A stretch of 64,000 bases of DNA from Nocardia spumae (GCF_020733635.1 NZ_JAJFZL010000001.1:5828001-5892000); one strand, 5' to 3'. Shown: positions 1-12,209, counted from the first letter of the stretch. The notes: generated from the sequence alone by a model not told the origin. A program made the numbers and translations.

Positions 1-372
1 CAGCGGGCGCGAGCCGATCGCGTCACCGCCGGGCAGGGCGACCACCGCACGCCTGCAGCGCGCCATCAGCGGTCCGAGCACGCATACCGACGCGCGGAAC
101 TGCGTCACGGCCGGGAAGTCGGCGTGGTACTTGGGCTCGGTAGGAGTCGTGATGGTCACCACCGAACCGTCGACGGTGACATCGCAGCCCAGACCCCGCA
201 GGACCTCGGCCATCAGCGGCACATCCAGGATGTCCGGGCAGTTCGTGATCGTCGTCGTACCTTCGGCCAACAGAGCGGCGGCCATCAGCTTGAGCACGCT
301 GTTCTTCGCGCCACCCACTGAGACCTCGCCGACCAGCCGGCTGCCCCCGGTCACCAGAAACCGTTCACTCAC
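1..372 (-). CDS. murA: UDP-N-acetylglucosamine 1-carboxyvinyltransferase, N-terminal part
   Basis: The first 124 codons of MurA, which transfers enolpyruvate from PEP to UDP-GlcNAc in the first committed step of cytosolic peptidoglycan synthesis. The gene starts at a GTG (370-372), giving [19 protein letters not shown] and then [18 protein letters not shown], the typical MurA start with the KN pair (here AKNSVLK) that binds substrate. The rest of the gene, including the loop that carries the PEP-binding residue, lies outside the window. It begins 10 bp downstream of the adenosyltransferase stop, so the two are probably cotranscribed. Recognition rests on the N-terminus only but is unambiguous. 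Confidence 0.93.
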   Translation of the reverse strand, partial: MSERFLVTGGSRLVGEVSVGGAKNSVLKLMAAALLAEGTTTITNCPDILDVPLMAEVLRGLGCDVTVDGSVVTITTPTEPKYHADFPAVTQFRASVCVLGPLMARCRRAVVALPGGDAIGSRPL

Positions 373-382
373 GGGGGTCAGC

Positions 383-991
383 CTAACGGGAGGACTGGTC
401 GGTCGAGGCCGGTCCGCCGGTCTCCGATCCACCCGGACGCCACAGCACGTCACCGTCCGGGTTGGCGACCCGCCCGAGGATGAACAGCAGATCGGACAGC
501 CGATTCAGGTACTTCGCCGGCAACACGCCCAGATCCTCGGAATGGGCGTCGACGGCTGCCCACGCCGAGCGTTCGGCACGGCGCGCCACGGTGCGCGCGA
601 TGTGCAGCAGCGCCGCCAGTGGCGTACCCCCGGGCAGAATGAACGAATTCAGCGGCGCCAGTTCGGAATTGAACTCGTCACACCACCGCTCCAGACGGTC
701 GATGTAGGCCTGGGTGATGCGCAGCGGCGGATATTTCGGCTCCGCCACGACCGGCGTGGACAGATCGGCGCCGGCATCGAAGAGGTCGTTCTGTACCTGG
801 CGCAGTACCTCGGCGATGCGCGGCCCGGGGTGTCCCAGCGCCAGCGCGGCGCCCAGCGCGGCGTTGGTCTCATCGCAGTCGGCGTAGGCCACCAGCCGCG
901 GATCGGTCTTGGGCACCCGGGAGAAATCGCTCAGACCGGTCGTACCGTCGTCGCCGGTGCGGGTATAGATCTTCGTCAGATGCACACTCAT
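383..991 (-). CDS. ATP:cob(I)alamin adenosyltransferase, PduO type
   Basis: A 202-residue protein that transfers the adenosyl group of ATP to cob(I)alamin to make coenzyme B12. The N-terminal [14 protein letters not shown] is the PduO ATP-binding signature. The later stretches [10 protein letters not shown] and [15 protein letters not shown] match the conserved C-terminal helices of the trimeric enzyme. The start is ATG at 989-991. Length is normal for the family, and the last residues are Ser/Gly rich and probably disordered. It sits between the DUF2550 gene and murA. The B12-dependent IcmF encoded at 42.7 kb is a likely consumer of the product (inference). Confidence 0.92.
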   Translation of the reverse strand: MSVHLTKIYTRTGDDGTTGLSDFSRVPKTDPRLVAYADCDETNAALGAALALGHPGPRIAEVLRQVQNDLFDAGADLSTPVVAEPKYPPLRITQAYIDRLERWCDEFNSELAPLNSFILPGGTPLAALLHIARTVARRAERSAWAAVDAHSEDLGVLPAKYLNRLSDLLFILGRVANPDGDVLWRPGGSETGGPASTDQSSR

Positions 992-1015
992 TGCTGGTGA
1001 CCACCTATTTCTCGG

Positions 1016-1438
1016 TCAACGTCCGGGACGTCGCCGGATACGTTCGGAGGGCCGCGATTCGACCCAGGACAAAAACGCCGTCAGCGCGGCGCGGTCCAGG
1101 GCCAGCTCATAGCTGCCGTCACCGTCGGAGACCGCGATCACCACGATGTCGTCGGTCATGATGTCGTACTCGTCCCCTACGGGGGAACGCCGGTCGACCA
1201 CTTCGATACCGAGCCGCCGGATCGTCGAATCCGGCCCCACCTTGAGGCTGGTGAGTTTGTAGAAGACGAGCCTGGACTCGCCGTACCGGATCAAGCCGTG
1301 CCGCCAGCCCTGACCACCCTGTGCGGGCAGTACACGCAGAATCGCCGCGGTGCCGCCCCGGCGCAACATGATCAGGCGATACAGCGAAACCAGCGCCACG
1401 CCGACCAGCAGCAGCACCAGAATGATCAGAAGTATCAT
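1016..1438 (-). CDS. DUF2550 family single-pass membrane protein
   Basis: A small actinobacterial protein of about 140 residues and unknown function. An N-terminal hydrophobic helix (ILLIILVLLLVGVALVSLY) is followed by basic residues (RLIMLRRGG), so the C-terminal domain probably faces the cytoplasm. The start chosen is ATG at 1438; a TTG four codons upstream (1450) is also open. Position next to the atp operon matches the DUF2550 gene of mycobacteria as I recall it, and the globular part (LRYGESRLVFYKLTSL region, DIVVIAVSDG) fits that family. It is separated from atpC by 0.4 kb containing a strong hairpin, so it is probably a separate transcription unit that runs on into the adenosyltransferase gene. 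Confidence 0.75.
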   Translation of the reverse strand: MILLIILVLLLVGVALVSLYRLIMLRRGGTAAILRVLPAQGGQGWRHGLIRYGESRLVFYKLTSLKVGPDSTIRRLGIEVVDRRSPVGDEYDIMTDDIVVIAVSDGDGSYELALDRAALTAFLSWVESRPSERIRRRPGR

Positions 1439-1843
1439 CCCGGTCCGCAATCCAGGCCCGTCCCTTCGCTTCGCCCCTGTGCCGTCGCCAGCGCCGTGCC
1501 ATCCCCGTACAAGGCCGCTCCGGCAGCGAGTCTACAAACCGGAGCGAGGTGGCACACAGCCGGTACATCCGTTCCACAAACGAGAATATCGGCACATCGG
1601 CCGATACGGAGGAAGGTGATCAGAAGCACAGTCGCACAACGGCATTCGAGACCCGTCCGGACGGGCCGGAAATCCGGCGGGCACACGCTCGATCAGGTTA
1701 CGCGGCGCGAGGCCCGTACGTTGAAGCACACACCTCACAGGGCCACCGAGACGACGTATGGCGGCCCGGGATATCCGGGCCGCCATACGTCTGACGCTAT
1801 TCGATTGTCGCCGTGGGTATCTCCTCGGCGCGGCAGTCCGGGA
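1439..1843. other. Intergenic region between atpC and the DUF2550 gene
   Basis: About 400 bases with no convincing gene on either strand. Open frames here are short, Arg/Pro rich and lack ribosome binding sites. It holds the 17-bp hairpin at 1753-1791 just after atpC, and presumably the promoter for the DUF2550-adenosyltransferase-murA unit. I could not pick that promoter out with confidence. Confidence 0.6.
1753..1791 (-). terminator. Strong hairpin downstream of atpC
   Basis: A perfect 17-bp inverted repeat (1753-1769 paired with 1775-1791; the arm core is TATGGCGGCCCGG) around a GATAT loop. It begins 53 bases past the atpC stop at the end of the atp operon. No U-run follows on the minus strand, so it resembles the tail-less hairpins common in actinobacteria rather than a canonical intrinsic terminator. 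It could also protect the 3' end of the mRNA. Confidence 0.7.
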
Positions 1844-2218
1844 TCAGGCTCCGGCCGCTTCGACCGCACGCACGCGCGCGGTCGCCGCATTCTGCTCCTG
1901 CTCCGAGGAATTCGGATCGGCCAGTACCGCACGCGCGGCGTCGATATCGACATCGGCCGCGAATTCCGCCGACTCGGCGAGAATCCGGACGGCCTCACCC
2001 GTGCAGGAGAAGAAACCACCGTGCACGGCCGCGACGATCCGCTCGCCCTCGGCGCTCTCGATGGTCACGATGCCACCCTCGACCAGCTGGCCGAGGACGG
2101 GCTCGTGACCGTGCAGAATACCGATCTGACCTTCCGTGGTCTGGGCGCTGACGAAACTCGCCTGGCCCGACCACAGCCGCCGCTCGATGGCGACCAGATC
2201 AACTGACATATCCGCCAT
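1844..2218 (-). CDS. atpC: F1Fo ATP synthase epsilon subunit
   Basis: A 124-residue epsilon subunit of the F1 central stalk. It couples rotation to catalysis and can inhibit ATP hydrolysis. The N-terminal beta-sandwich is evident ([18 protein letters not shown], then [20 protein letters not shown], the conserved IL.GH.P motif). The C-terminal helical part is short ([14 protein letters not shown]), as in mycobacterial epsilon and unlike E. coli. The start ATG at 2218 lies 5 bp after the atpD stop, so translation is probably coupled. Last gene of the atp operon. Confidence 0.95.
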   Translation of the reverse strand: MADMSVDLVAIERRLWSGQASFVSAQTTEGQIGILHGHEPVLGQLVEGGIVTIESAEGERIVAAVHGGFFSCTGEAVRILAESAEFAADVDIDAARAVLADPNSSEQEQNAATARVRAVEAAGA

Positions 2219-2223
2219 GGTGA

Positions 2224-3757
<1,534 letters not shown>

Positions 3758-3764
3758 GGGGGGC

Positions 3765-4733
3765 TTAGTCGCGGTCCGAGCTCGCCAGCGCGTTCGCGCC
3801 GCCGACGATTTCACTGATTTCCTGCGTGATGTTGGCCTGCCGGATCGAGTTCGCCTGGCGGGTCAGGGTATTGACCAGCTCGGTGGCGTTGTCGGTGGCA
3901 GCCTTCATTGCGGTGCGGCGCGCGGCCGACTCCGAGGCCGCGGCCTCGAGCAACGACGAGTAGATGCGGGTGTTGATGTACTTCGGCAGCAGGGCACCGA
4001 GCAACTTGTCCGCATCGGGCTCGAACTCGTACAGCGAGGAGATCTGCGCGTCCGGAGAGTCCGTCAGCATGTCCTCACCGAGTTCGTAGTTCTCGTCCAC
4101 GAAGCTGACCTGGATGGGGGCCAGCCGGCGTACCTCGGGAACCTGCGACAGCATCGACACGAAGCGCGTGTAGACGATGTGGATCTCGTCCACACCCTCG
4201 ATCGTGCCCGCACCGTCCGGTGCGGTGACCTCGCTGTCGGAACCCGCCATGAACATGTCGACCAGGTGCCGGCACGCGGCCGAGGCGTCGGTGTAGTGCG
4301 GCTGCTGCGAGAAGCCCGTCCACGATCCCGACACCGAGCGGCGACGGAACGTGTAGTACGTCAGGCCCTTGTTGCCCATCACATACAGCACCGGCTCCTT
4401 GCCCTCGGAGCGCAGCGTCGTCATCAGCTCTTCGGCGCGCTTGAGCACGTTGGAGTTGTAACCGCCGCACATACCGCTGTCGCTGGAGATGACCAGGATG
4501 GCGGCGCGGCGCGGATTCGCCCGCTCGGTGAGCAGCGGATGGTTGAGATTGGACGAGGCAGCGGCCAGTTCGCCGAGCACCTTCGTGATCTCTTCCGCAT
4601 ACGGCTTCGCGGCCGCAACCCGAGCCTGGGCCTTGCTGATTCGCGAGGTCGCGATCAGTTCCTGGGCCTTGGTGATCTTCTTGATCGAGCTCACGCCACG
4701 AATACGGGAGCGCAATTCACGCAAGTTCGCCAT
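3765..4733 (-). CDS. atpG: F1Fo ATP synthase gamma subunit
   Basis: A 322-residue rotor subunit. The N-terminal helix ([31 protein letters not shown]) and the C-terminal helix ([39 protein letters not shown]) form the coiled coil that turns inside alpha3beta3. The [14 protein letters not shown] stretch is the conserved Rossmann-like region. At 322 residues it is longer than the E. coli protein, mainly through the mid-domain insert around [15 protein letters not shown], comparable to mycobacterial gamma. The start ATG at 4733 has GGGAG 11 bases upstream. It is flanked on both sides by the duplicated structured repeat. Confidence 0.97.
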   Translation of the reverse strand: MANLRELRSRIRGVSSIKKITKAQELIATSRISKAQARVAAAKPYAEEITKVLGELAAASSNLNHPLLTERANPRRAAILVISSDSGMCGGYNSNVLKRAEELMTTLRSEGKEPVLYVMGNKGLTYYTFRRRSVSGSWTGFSQQPHYTDASAACRHLVDMFMAGSDSEVTAPDGAGTIEGVDEIHIVYTRFVSMLSQVPEVRRLAPIQVSFVDENYELGEDMLTDSPDAQISSLYEFEPDADKLLGALLPKYINTRIYSSLLEAAASESAARRTAMKAATDNATELVNTLTRQANSIRQANITQEISEIVGGANALASSDRD

Positions 4734-4764
4734 CAGCGGTTCACACTCCCTTCTGTATCTGATT

Positions 4765-4830
4765 GCGGCATGGCGCGGGGCGCTGCGTGGTTACGCAAGC
4801 TGCCTCCTTCGCGCCGGTCGCGCATGCCGC
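4765..4830 (-). repeat. Structured spacer repeat, copy B (atpA-atpG)
   Basis: An outer stem GCGGCATG/CATGCCGC (4765-4772 with 4823-4830) and an inner stem GGCGC/GCGCC (4779-4783 with 4811-4815) enclose a 27-base loop (4784-4810) that is 25/27 identical to copy A. Inside the loop GCGT/ACGC can form a mini-hairpin around GGTT. Compared with copy A, the outer stem changes T-A to C-G. The inner stem changes one C-G to G-C and one A-T to G-C. Each change keeps pairing, which is the pattern expected of a selected secondary structure. I saw no third copy in the window. Confidence 0.85.
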
Positions 4831-4862
4831 GCGTCGGATCGGTAGGCATCGTCGGACCCGGC

Positions 4863-6503
4863 TTACTTCTCGACGTGCTTGCGGGTGACCGACAGCGACT
4901 CGACCTCTTCGTGATCCAGCTCGCCCGCCTCGGCCTCGTTGACCACGCGACTGCCGTCGGAAGCCAGGAAGCCCTGCTTGAAGCGCTCGGTCTCGGTCTT
5001 CAGCGCGTCGGCGGCCTCACCTTCGAGCCTCTTGGCGCCACCGTCGAGTGCGTCGAAGGAGCTCTGCGCCTTGTTGTGCAGGTGCTCGAGCAGCTCGGCG
5101 TTGAAGCGACGAACGTCCCCGACCGGAACCGAGTCGTAGTACCCGGCATCGACCAGATAGATCGACACGATCTGGTCCTCGACCCGGACCGGCGAGTACT
5201 GATCCTGCTTGAGCAGCTCGACCCAGCGGGCGCCGCGCTCGAGCTGAGCCAGCGACGCGGCGTCGAGGTCGGAGGCGAAGGCCGAGAAGGCCTCGAGCTC
5301 ACGATAGGAGGCCAGCTCCAGACGCAGCGAACCGGCGACGGTCTTCATCGCCTTGGTCTGAGCGGCGCCACCGACACGGGAGACGGAGGTACCGACGTTG
5401 ATAGCCGGTCGCACACCCTTGTTGAACAGGTCGGACTCGAGGAAGACCTGGCCGTCGGTGATGGAGATGACGTTGGTCGGAATGAAGGCCGAGATGTCGT
5501 TGGCCTTGGTCTCGATGATCGGCAGACCGGTCATCGAACCCGCGCCCATCGCGTCGGACAGCTTCGCGCAACGCTCCAGCAGACGGGAGTGCAGGTAGAA
5601 GACATCGCCGGGGTACGCCTCACGGCCCGGCGGGCGGCGCAGCAGCAGCGAGATGGCGCGGTAGGCCTCGGCCTGCTTGGACAGGTCGTCGAACACGATC
5701 AGGACGTGCTTGCCCTGGTACATCCAGTGCTGGCCGAGCGCGGAACCGGTGTAGGGCGCGAGCCACTTGAAACCGGCGGAGTCGGACGCGGGGGCGGCGA
5801 CGATGGTGGTGTACTCCATCGCACCGTGCGCCTCGAGCGCGGACTTCACGCCGGCGATGGTGGAGCCCTTCTGGCCGATCGCGACGTAGATGCAGCGCAT
5901 CTGCTTCGTCGGATCGCCGGACTCCCAGTTGGCCTTCTGGTTCAGGATGGCGTCGATGCAGACCGCGGTCTTACCGGTCTTGCGGTCGCCGATGACCAGC
6001 TGACGCTGGCCACGACCGATGGCGGTCAGCGCGTCGATGGCGGTGATGCCGGTGGCCATCGGCTCCTCGACCGGCTGGCGCTCCAGCACGGTCGCGGCCT
6101 GCAACTCCAGCACGCGGCGCTCGTCGGCCTCGATCTCGCCCAGGCCGTCGATCGGCTGGCCGAGGGGGTTGATGACGCGGCCCAGGAACTTGTCGCCGAC
6201 CGGCACCGAGAGCACGTCACCGGTGCGGCGGACCTGCTGGCCCTCTTCGATGCCGTCGAACTCACCGAGGATGACCGCACCGATCTCGTCGGGGTCGAGG
6301 TTCAACGCGACACCCAGCACACCGCCGGGGAATTCGAGGATCTCGTTGGTCATCGCCGACGGCAGTCCACTGACGTGCGCGATGCCGTCACTGGTGTCGG
6401 TGACCGTACCGATCTCCTCGATGGAGGTCTCGGGGGTGTAGCTCTGGGTGTAGCTTTCGATCGCGCTACGGATCTCATCGGGGGAGATCGTCAGCTCCGC
6501 CAT
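4863..6503 (-). CDS. atpA: F1Fo ATP synthase alpha subunit
   Basis: A 546-residue non-catalytic nucleotide-binding subunit of F1. Walker A GDRKTGKT is at about 172-179, and [16 protein letters not shown] is the Walker B strand. The conserved [20 protein letters not shown] follows. About 35 residues extend past the usual alpha C-terminus, ending in [11 protein letters not shown]. Mycobacterial alpha subunits carry a comparable C-terminal extension that restrains ATP hydrolysis; the same role here is inferred. The start is ATG at 6503. Confidence 0.98.
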   Translation of the reverse strand: MAELTISPDEIRSAIESYTQSYTPETSIEEIGTVTDTSDGIAHVSGLPSAMTNEILEFPGGVLGVALNLDPDEIGAVILGEFDGIEEGQQVRRTGDVLSVPVGDKFLGRVINPLGQPIDGLGEIEADERRVLELQAATVLERQPVEEPMATGITAIDALTAIGRGQRQLVIGDRKTGKTAVCIDAILNQKANWESGDPTKQMRCIYVAIGQKGSTIAGVKSALEAHGAMEYTTIVAAPASDSAGFKWLAPYTGSALGQHWMYQGKHVLIVFDDLSKQAEAYRAISLLLRRPPGREAYPGDVFYLHSRLLERCAKLSDAMGAGSMTGLPIIETKANDISAFIPTNVISITDGQVFLESDLFNKGVRPAINVGTSVSRVGGAAQTKAMKTVAGSLRLELASYRELEAFSAFASDLDAASLAQLERGARWVELLKQDQYSPVRVEDQIVSIYLVDAGYYDSVPVGDVRRFNAELLEHLHNKAQSSFDALDGGAKRLEGEAADALKTETERFKQGFLASDGSRVVNEAEAGELDHEEVESLSVTRKHVEK

Positions 6504-6571
6504 GGTTCTTCCTGCTCTCGCTGTGGTCTGGAATGTCGGGTGGGTGCCGGGTCGATCGGCTGGGGTCCGGC

Positions 6572-7381
6572 CTAGGCCAGGGCTTGGCGCAGGCGCTGCA
6601 GTCGACCGACAGCGCTGCCGTCGATGACGTCGTCACCGATGCGCACGACGACGCCGGCCAGCAGGGTCGGGTCGACCTGCACGTGGATCGTGACCGGCTT
6701 GTCGTAGATGCGCTGCAGCGATGCGGCGAGATGGTCTCGCTGCTGCTGCGTGAGGGCCGTCGCCGAACGAACGTGCGCGACGATCTGCTTGCGCAGCGAC
6801 GCCGCCAGATCGGACAACTGGTCGAAGGCGACGCCGACATCACCGTGCGAGCGGCCGACCGCCTGCTCGGCCAACTGCATGGTGACGTCTTCGACCTTGC
6901 CGGTGAGCAACCGCACCAGTAGATCCCGCTTCGCCGCTGCCGGCTTGCCGTGATCGGTGAGCGCCTGCTCCAGATTCGGATTGTCCTCGACGGTGCGACC
7001 CAACCGGAACAGTTCGTCCTCGACGGCGTCGATACGTCCGCGATCGGCCGCGGAGCGCAACAACGCCTCCTGCCCGAGCAGCACGAGGGTGTCGACCAGA
7101 TCCCGGGTACGGGACCAGTCCTGCGCGACGGCAGTGGTCAGCACGGCCTGAGTGGCCGCGCTGATCTTGCCGCCGAACACACGCTCGGCCAGTTCGGCGC
7201 GCACCGAACTCGACACCGACTTATCCGCGAGCGCCACACGCAGCGAACGCTGGTCGTCGAGCACGGCGACTACGGCGAACAGTTCGGAGCCCGTCGTGGC
7301 GGCGACGGAGTCACTCCCGGTGAGTGCGGCCGAAAGAGCTTCCCTCGCACGGGAACTCGCCTCGCGGCTCGCTGCGTACAT
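6572..7381 (-). CDS. atpH: F1Fo ATP synthase delta subunit (unfused)
   Basis: A 269-residue peripheral-stalk subunit linking the b subunit to the top of F1. The C-terminal OSCP-type signature is visible ([21 protein letters not shown], then [17 protein letters not shown]). In Mycobacterium this domain is fused to a second b-like segment in a protein of about 445 residues. Here it is separate, as in Nocardia, Rhodococcus and Corynebacterium. I start it at ATG 7381 ([11 protein letters not shown]); a start five codons upstream is also open but less likely. Confidence 0.94.
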   Translation of the reverse strand: MYAASREASSRAREALSAALTGSDSVAATTGSELFAVVAVLDDQRSLRVALADKSVSSSVRAELAERVFGGKISAATQAVLTTAVAQDWSRTRDLVDTLVLLGQEALLRSAADRGRIDAVEDELFRLGRTVEDNPNLEQALTDHGKPAAAKRDLLVRLLTGKVEDVTMQLAEQAVGRSHGDVGVAFDQLSDLAASLRKQIVAHVRSATALTQQQRDHLAASLQRIYDKPVTIHVQVDPTLLAGVVVRIGDDVIDGSAVGRLQRLRQALA

Positions 7382-7429
7382 GCTTCCCACTTTCACTGGT
7401 TCGAATTCCGGGGCCCGGTGTGATCGTGC

Positions 7430-7447
7430 CGGTGACTTGCGTCACCG
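7430..7447 (-). promoter_or_regulatory. Short hairpin in the atpF-atpH spacer
   Basis: A perfect 7-bp stem CGGTGAC/GTCACCG around TTGC, between the atpF stop and the atpH start. In the mRNA it could influence translation of atpH or mRNA stability. Function is not known. Confidence 0.4.
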
Positions 7448-7469
7448 AACAAGACCTCTCAGGCGCAGG

Positions 7470-8024
7470 TTACCTTCCGACCCCGATGCTGGCCTTCTCA
7501 TCCAGCTCGGTCAGGAACCGGTCGATGGACGCAGCCTGCTTGGCTTCGTCCGCCACGGACTGCCCGATGATCTTCTCGGCCAGGTCGACCGCGGTGCGGC
7601 CGAGCTCGGACCGAAGCTCGGTCACGATCTGCTGACGCTGCGCGTCCAGCTGAGCGTGGCCTGCGGTGACGATGCGATCGGCCTCGGCCTGCGCCTCCGA
7701 CCGCAGCTGGGCGAGGATCTGCTGGCCCTGGGTGCGCGCTTCCTCACGGATGCGTGCCGCCTCGAGCCGGGCCTCCGCCAGCTGCTGCTGGTACTGCTGC
7801 AGGGTTTCCTGAGCCTCGGCCTGCGCGACCTCGGCCTTGGCCATGCCGCCTTCGATCTTCTCCGAGCGCTCGTCGAGCACCTTCGTCAACCGGGGAACGA
7901 CGTACTTGTAGAACAGGACCCCGATGACGACAACGCACACCACCGACCAGACGATGTCGTATGGCTCCGGAATCAGAGGGTTCTTGTCCTCTGCATTCTC
8001 GGCGAGCAAGTACATGCTGTTCAT
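7470..8024 (-). CDS. atpF: F1Fo ATP synthase b subunit
   Basis: A 184-residue peripheral-stalk subunit. One N-terminal membrane helix ([20 protein letters not shown]) is followed by a long charged, Ala/Gln-rich coiled coil ([18 protein letters not shown] onward) that dimerises and reaches F1. The start is ATG at 8024, five bases after the atpE stop. Length is normal for the family. Confidence 0.96.
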   Translation of the reverse strand: MNSMYLLAENAEDKNPLIPEPYDIVWSVVCVVVIGVLFYKYVVPRLTKVLDERSEKIEGGMAKAEVAQAEAQETLQQYQQQLAEARLEAARIREEARTQGQQILAQLRSEAQAEADRIVTAGHAQLDAQRQQIVTELRSELGRTAVDLAEKIIGQSVADEAKQAASIDRFLTELDEKASIGVGR

Positions 8025-8029
8025 CGGAA

Positions 8030-9143
<1,114 letters not shown>

Positions 9144-9160
9144 TCTCTCCCGTGTTCGGG

Positions 9161-9185
9161 CCGCGGGACATGTTTCATCCCGCGG
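9161..9185 (-). promoter_or_regulatory. Hairpin in the atpB leader
   Basis: A perfect 8-bp stem CCGCGGGA/TCCCGCGG around a 9-base loop. It ends 17 bases upstream of the atpB start, just 5' of its ribosome binding site. In the mRNA it could modulate initiation at the first gene of the operon. No function is established. Confidence 0.45.
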
Positions 9186-9393
9186 TTCGATCGGACATTG
9201 ACGATCAGGTGGTCGACTCAGGTCGGCTCGAAGTTCGTCAGCAGCTGCGCGGGAAGTCCCGCCGTGGCGTCTGTACGTCGGCGACATCGTCGACGGTGCA
9301 GGGCCGGTACTTCTCACAGAAGGTCCGGCACGGCAGCAAGCATAGCCTCTGCCACCGGTAACGATGTGATCGCCCCCGGGGTTCGGTGCTTAC

Positions 9394-9408
9394 GGTAAAG
9401 AGTTTACC
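9394..9408. promoter_or_regulatory. Palindrome GGTAAA-GAG-TTTACC upstream of atpB
   Basis: A perfect 6-bp inverted repeat with a 3-base spacer, about 250 bases upstream of the atpB start and about 30 bases past the stop of the atpI-like gene. It is AT-rich against a GC-rich background, so it may be an operator or part of the atp promoter region. Nothing else in the 297-base gap (9144-9440) looks coding. Confidence 0.35.
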
Positions 9409-9440
9409 AAGCTATCTACGACAACGTGTAGGGGGTCGGC

Positions 9441-9893
9441 TCACACGCTGGAATGATCTTGGTCCGCGGACCCGGCCGGCGGATCGATCACCGGAACACG
9501 TTGGCGCAGAAGTCCGTACGTCTCCGCTCCGAGAACAATCAGCAACGCCCCGACGACGGTCAGGAACAGCGTGCCCGGGCTGTAGAAATCGAACTGGTGC
9601 AAGATCGCGACGACGATCATCACGACCAGGAGTTTGCCGATCCAGCTCGCCAGCATGACCATGCCCTGAATGCCGGAATCCAATTTCGCACTGAACAGCA
9701 CGAGGGCCGCGGTCATGAGAATGAAGAATCCACCGATCGCGGATCCGATCAACGCCCCCCAGAAACCGGCCCAGCCCGCGGCGATCGAGCCGGCAACCAC
9801 CGAAACCAGGACCAATACGCACAATCCGGCGATGCCGTAGCGCAACGCAGCTCGTAGCGGGGCATCGGGATGGAATTCGGGTGCCGTGCTCAC
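9441..9893 (-). CDS. AtpI-like small membrane protein
   Basis: A 150-residue protein with four predicted membrane helices (for example GLCVLVLVSVVAGSIAAGW, GALIGSAIGGFFILM, IGKLLVVMIVVAIL, LTVVGALLIVLGAE). It lies directly upstream of atpB, where actinobacteria keep the ATP synthase I-like gene. AtpI proteins are thought to assist c-ring assembly or Mg2+ supply. Sequence identity within the family is low, so the call rests on topology and position. The start is GTG at 9893. Confidence 0.7.
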   Translation of the reverse strand: MSTAPEFHPDAPLRAALRYGIAGLCVLVLVSVVAGSIAAGWAGFWGALIGSAIGGFFILMTAALVLFSAKLDSGIQGMVMLASWIGKLLVVMIVVAILHQFDFYSPGTLFLTVVGALLIVLGAETYGLLRQRVPVIDPPAGSADQDHSSV

Positions 9894-9915
9894 GTTGAGC
9901 CACTTTACTCGGTCC

Positions 9916-11067
9916 TTACTTGCGGCGACCGCGTAGCCCGGGCAGCTCGCGCAAAGATGGGACGGCCGTCACAACCAGAGCGAAAACCAAACCGGCCGCG
10001 AACAGCAGGACCACTACCGTCCGATCCATCAAAGATGTGCCGACCGCCGCAAAAGCCAGGACGCCGACCCACAGATAGATCAACAACACGACGCGGCGAT
10101 GAGAATGGCCGATCTGCAACAACCGATGGTGCAGATGCATTTTGTCGGGTGTGGAGAAACTCACGCCCGCGCGTACGCGCCGGACGATTGCGAGTACCAG
10201 ATCGAGTACCGGAATGAACATCACCGCCCCCACCAGCAACAGCGGTGACAACAGACCCACGATGTCGCGCGGCCCGTATCCGGTGAGCGGAATTCGACCG
10301 GAGGCGCCGGTGGAAACCGCGGCGAGCAGCAAGCCGATCAACATAGAGCCGGAATCGCCCATGAATATTCGCGCGGGATGGAAATTATGTGGCAGAAATC
10401 CCAGGCAACCACCCGCCAGGGCCGCGGCCAGCAGGGCCGGCGGATAGGTGTCGGTGGCGCCGCCCTGCTCGTAGAGCAAACCGACGGTGAATACGAAGAC
10501 CGCGAGCGCGGCGATCAATCCCAGTCCGGCGGCGAGGCCGTCGAGACCGTCGACGAAATTCATCGCGTTGATCATGGTGACGGTGATCGCCACTGTCACC
10601 ACCCCGCCCTGCAACTGGTCCAGCACCACGGTGGTGTTGCTGAAGGGGTTGTAGATGGCCACCCAGCTCAGTCCCATCACGGCCATCACGCCGGCCGCGG
10701 TGATCTGCCCGACGAATTTGGTGAGCGCGTCCAGGCCCCAGCGGTCGTCGACTATGCCCACCAGCACGATCAGGGTGCCGGCGATCAGGACCGCCGGAAT
10801 ATCCCGGGGATAGTCGAAGCCCCGGCGCAGCGCGGGCAGTTGGTGGGCGAACAGCGCGGCGGCGAGCACGCCCATGTAGATGCCGACCCCGCCCATCCGC
10901 GGAATCGGCTCCAGGTGCACATCGCGATCTCGCGGCACCGCGATGGCGCCGAAGCCGATGGCCAGCACCCGGATGCCGCCGGTGGACAACATGGTCACCA
11001 CCGCGGATACCAGCAGGACCAGGAGGAGTTCGCGGAGCGGGACGACCGCGCCCTGACTGAAAACCAT
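9916..11067 (-). CDS. wecA: Polyprenyl-phosphate GlcNAc-1-phosphate transferase (WecA/Rfe)
   Basis: A 383-residue, multi-pass membrane enzyme of the MraY/WecA superfamily that moves GlcNAc-1-P from UDP-GlcNAc onto decaprenyl phosphate. This begins the linker joining arabinogalactan to peptidoglycan in mycolic-acid bacteria. Motifs seen are PRMGGVGIYMG, the catalytic Asp pair region VGIVDDRWGLDAL, NAMNFVDGLDGLAAG (NxxNxxDGxDGLA), FLPHNFHPARIFMGDSGSM, and HLHHRLL near the end. The start is ATG at 11067. Stop and start lie close to sua5, suggesting one transcription unit. Confidence 0.93.
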   Translation of the reverse strand: MVFSQGAVVPLRELLLVLLVSAVVTMLSTGGIRVLAIGFGAIAVPRDRDVHLEPIPRMGGVGIYMGVLAAALFAHQLPALRRGFDYPRDIPAVLIAGTLIVLVGIVDDRWGLDALTKFVGQITAAGVMAVMGLSWVAIYNPFSNTTVVLDQLQGGVVTVAITVTMINAMNFVDGLDGLAAGLGLIAALAVFVFTVGLLYEQGGATDTYPPALLAAALAGGCLGFLPHNFHPARIFMGDSGSMLIGLLLAAVSTGASGRIPLTGYGPRDIVGLLSPLLLVGAVMFIPVLDLVLAIVRRVRAGVSFSTPDKMHLHHRLLQIGHSHRRVVLLIYLWVGVLAFAAVGTSLMDRTVVVLLFAAGLVFALVVTAVPSLRELPGLRGRRK

Positions 11068-11078
11068 CTACCAGGCCG

Positions 11079-11744
11079 TCAGCGGGTGGGCTCGGGGGCG
11101 AGTTCGTCCGGCGACATGCCCAGGACCTCGGCGACCCGATCGATGGTCACCGCGCCGGCCCGCAACACCCGCGGCCGGTCACCGGTCAGGTCCACGATCG
11201 TGGAGGGCACGCCGTGCTCGGCCTGGCCGCCGTCGAGATAGACACCGACCTGCTCGCCCAGCTGCGCGCGGGCCTCCGCCACCGTCGTCGCGGGCGGCTG
11301 CCCGGAGACGTTCGCGCTCGACACCGCCATCGGGCCCACCTCCCGCAGCAGTTCCAGCGCGATGGGGTGCAACGGCATGCGCAACATCACCGTCCCGCGG
11401 GCATCACCGAGATCCCAGGCCAGCGAGGGCGCTTGCTGCACGACCAGGCTCAGGCCACCGGGCCAGAAGGCCCGGATCAGGTCCCGGGCCTGCGGCTGCA
11501 CGGAGAAGACGAGTCCGTCGATGGTGTTCCACGAACCCACCAGCACCGGCACCGGCATATCGCGCCCGCGACGCTTGGCCGCCAGCAGGGCGGCGACGGC
11601 CGCGGAATCGAACGCGTCCGCGGCGATTCCATAGACCGTGTCGGTGGGTATGACGGCCAGCCGTCCGGATTTCAGGGTCGTCCGCGCGGCAGTCACACCG
11701 GCAGCACGAGAATCGGGATCGGAGCAGTCGTAGACGGTACTCAC
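11079..11744 (-). CDS. Threonylcarbamoyl-AMP synthase (Sua5/YrdC)
   Basis: A 221-residue enzyme making threonylcarbamoyl-AMP from threonine, bicarbonate and ATP for the t6A37 modification of ANN-decoding tRNAs. The family signatures are present: LAVIPTDTVYGIAADAFD at the N-terminus, LAAKRRGRDMPVPVLVGS, and LRMPLHP followed by GPMAVSSANVSGQPPATT. The length fits the YrdC-only form lacking the Sua5 C-terminal domain. The start is GTG at 11744. It lies 11 bp upstream of wecA. Confidence 0.93.
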   Translation of the reverse strand: MSTVYDCSDPDSRAAGVTAARTTLKSGRLAVIPTDTVYGIAADAFDSAAVAALLAAKRRGRDMPVPVLVGSWNTIDGLVFSVQPQARDLIRAFWPGGLSLVVQQAPSLAWDLGDARGTVMLRMPLHPIALELLREVGPMAVSSANVSGQPPATTVAEARAQLGEQVGVYLDGGQAEHGVPSTIVDLTGDRPRVLRAGAVTIDRVAEVLGMSPDELAPEPTR

Positions 11745-12209
11745 GGCGGTGAGTCTATTGAATGTGTCTCACGGCACGTTGTCCGGCGTCGGACCTGAGC
11801 CCGGCGGCCTGTACTCCGGTCCCGACGGCGGGGTCGATCAGGGCGCCCCAGAAACCGCCGGGCACATTCGACCGGCGCATCCGGCACGGCGCCGGAAGCA
11901 ATTGGCACGCGGCCGGCGAACTCAGCTCCGGTAGCCGGCCGTCAACTCGTGTGACCACGACGGTTGACGAACGATTCCGCGCGGTGCGAACGCGGCCACA
12001 GCGGGCTCGATATCGCGTACCGGCGTCCCGTCGATCGCATCCGGGATCGGACCGTGACCGTCAGACCGCCGACAGCAATCAGCGGGCACACGGTCACGTC
12101 GATCCGGTTCGGCCGGGCCTCACCGCGCTGATTCCGGCGCGCGGCCGATCGGTATTCCCGCGTGGATGCCGGGCGCCGGTGTGAAGATCACGTCACCGGC
12201 CCGGCACCC
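11745..12209. other. Noncoding stretch between prmC and sua5
   Basis: About 465 bases without a supportable gene. Open frames exist on both strands but their translations are Arg/Pro/Ser-rich and lack ribosome binding sites. A minus-strand frame (11755-11958) contains GGFWGALIDPAVGTG, resembling eight residues of the AtpI-like protein, which is too short to mean much. The sua5 promoter probably lies in the part next to 11744. Confidence 0.55.

Noticed and set aside
11755..11958. Small minus-strand ORF resembling part of the AtpI-like protein
   Set aside because: Similarity is limited to about eight residues (GGFWGALI). There is no ribosome binding site or membrane helix pattern.
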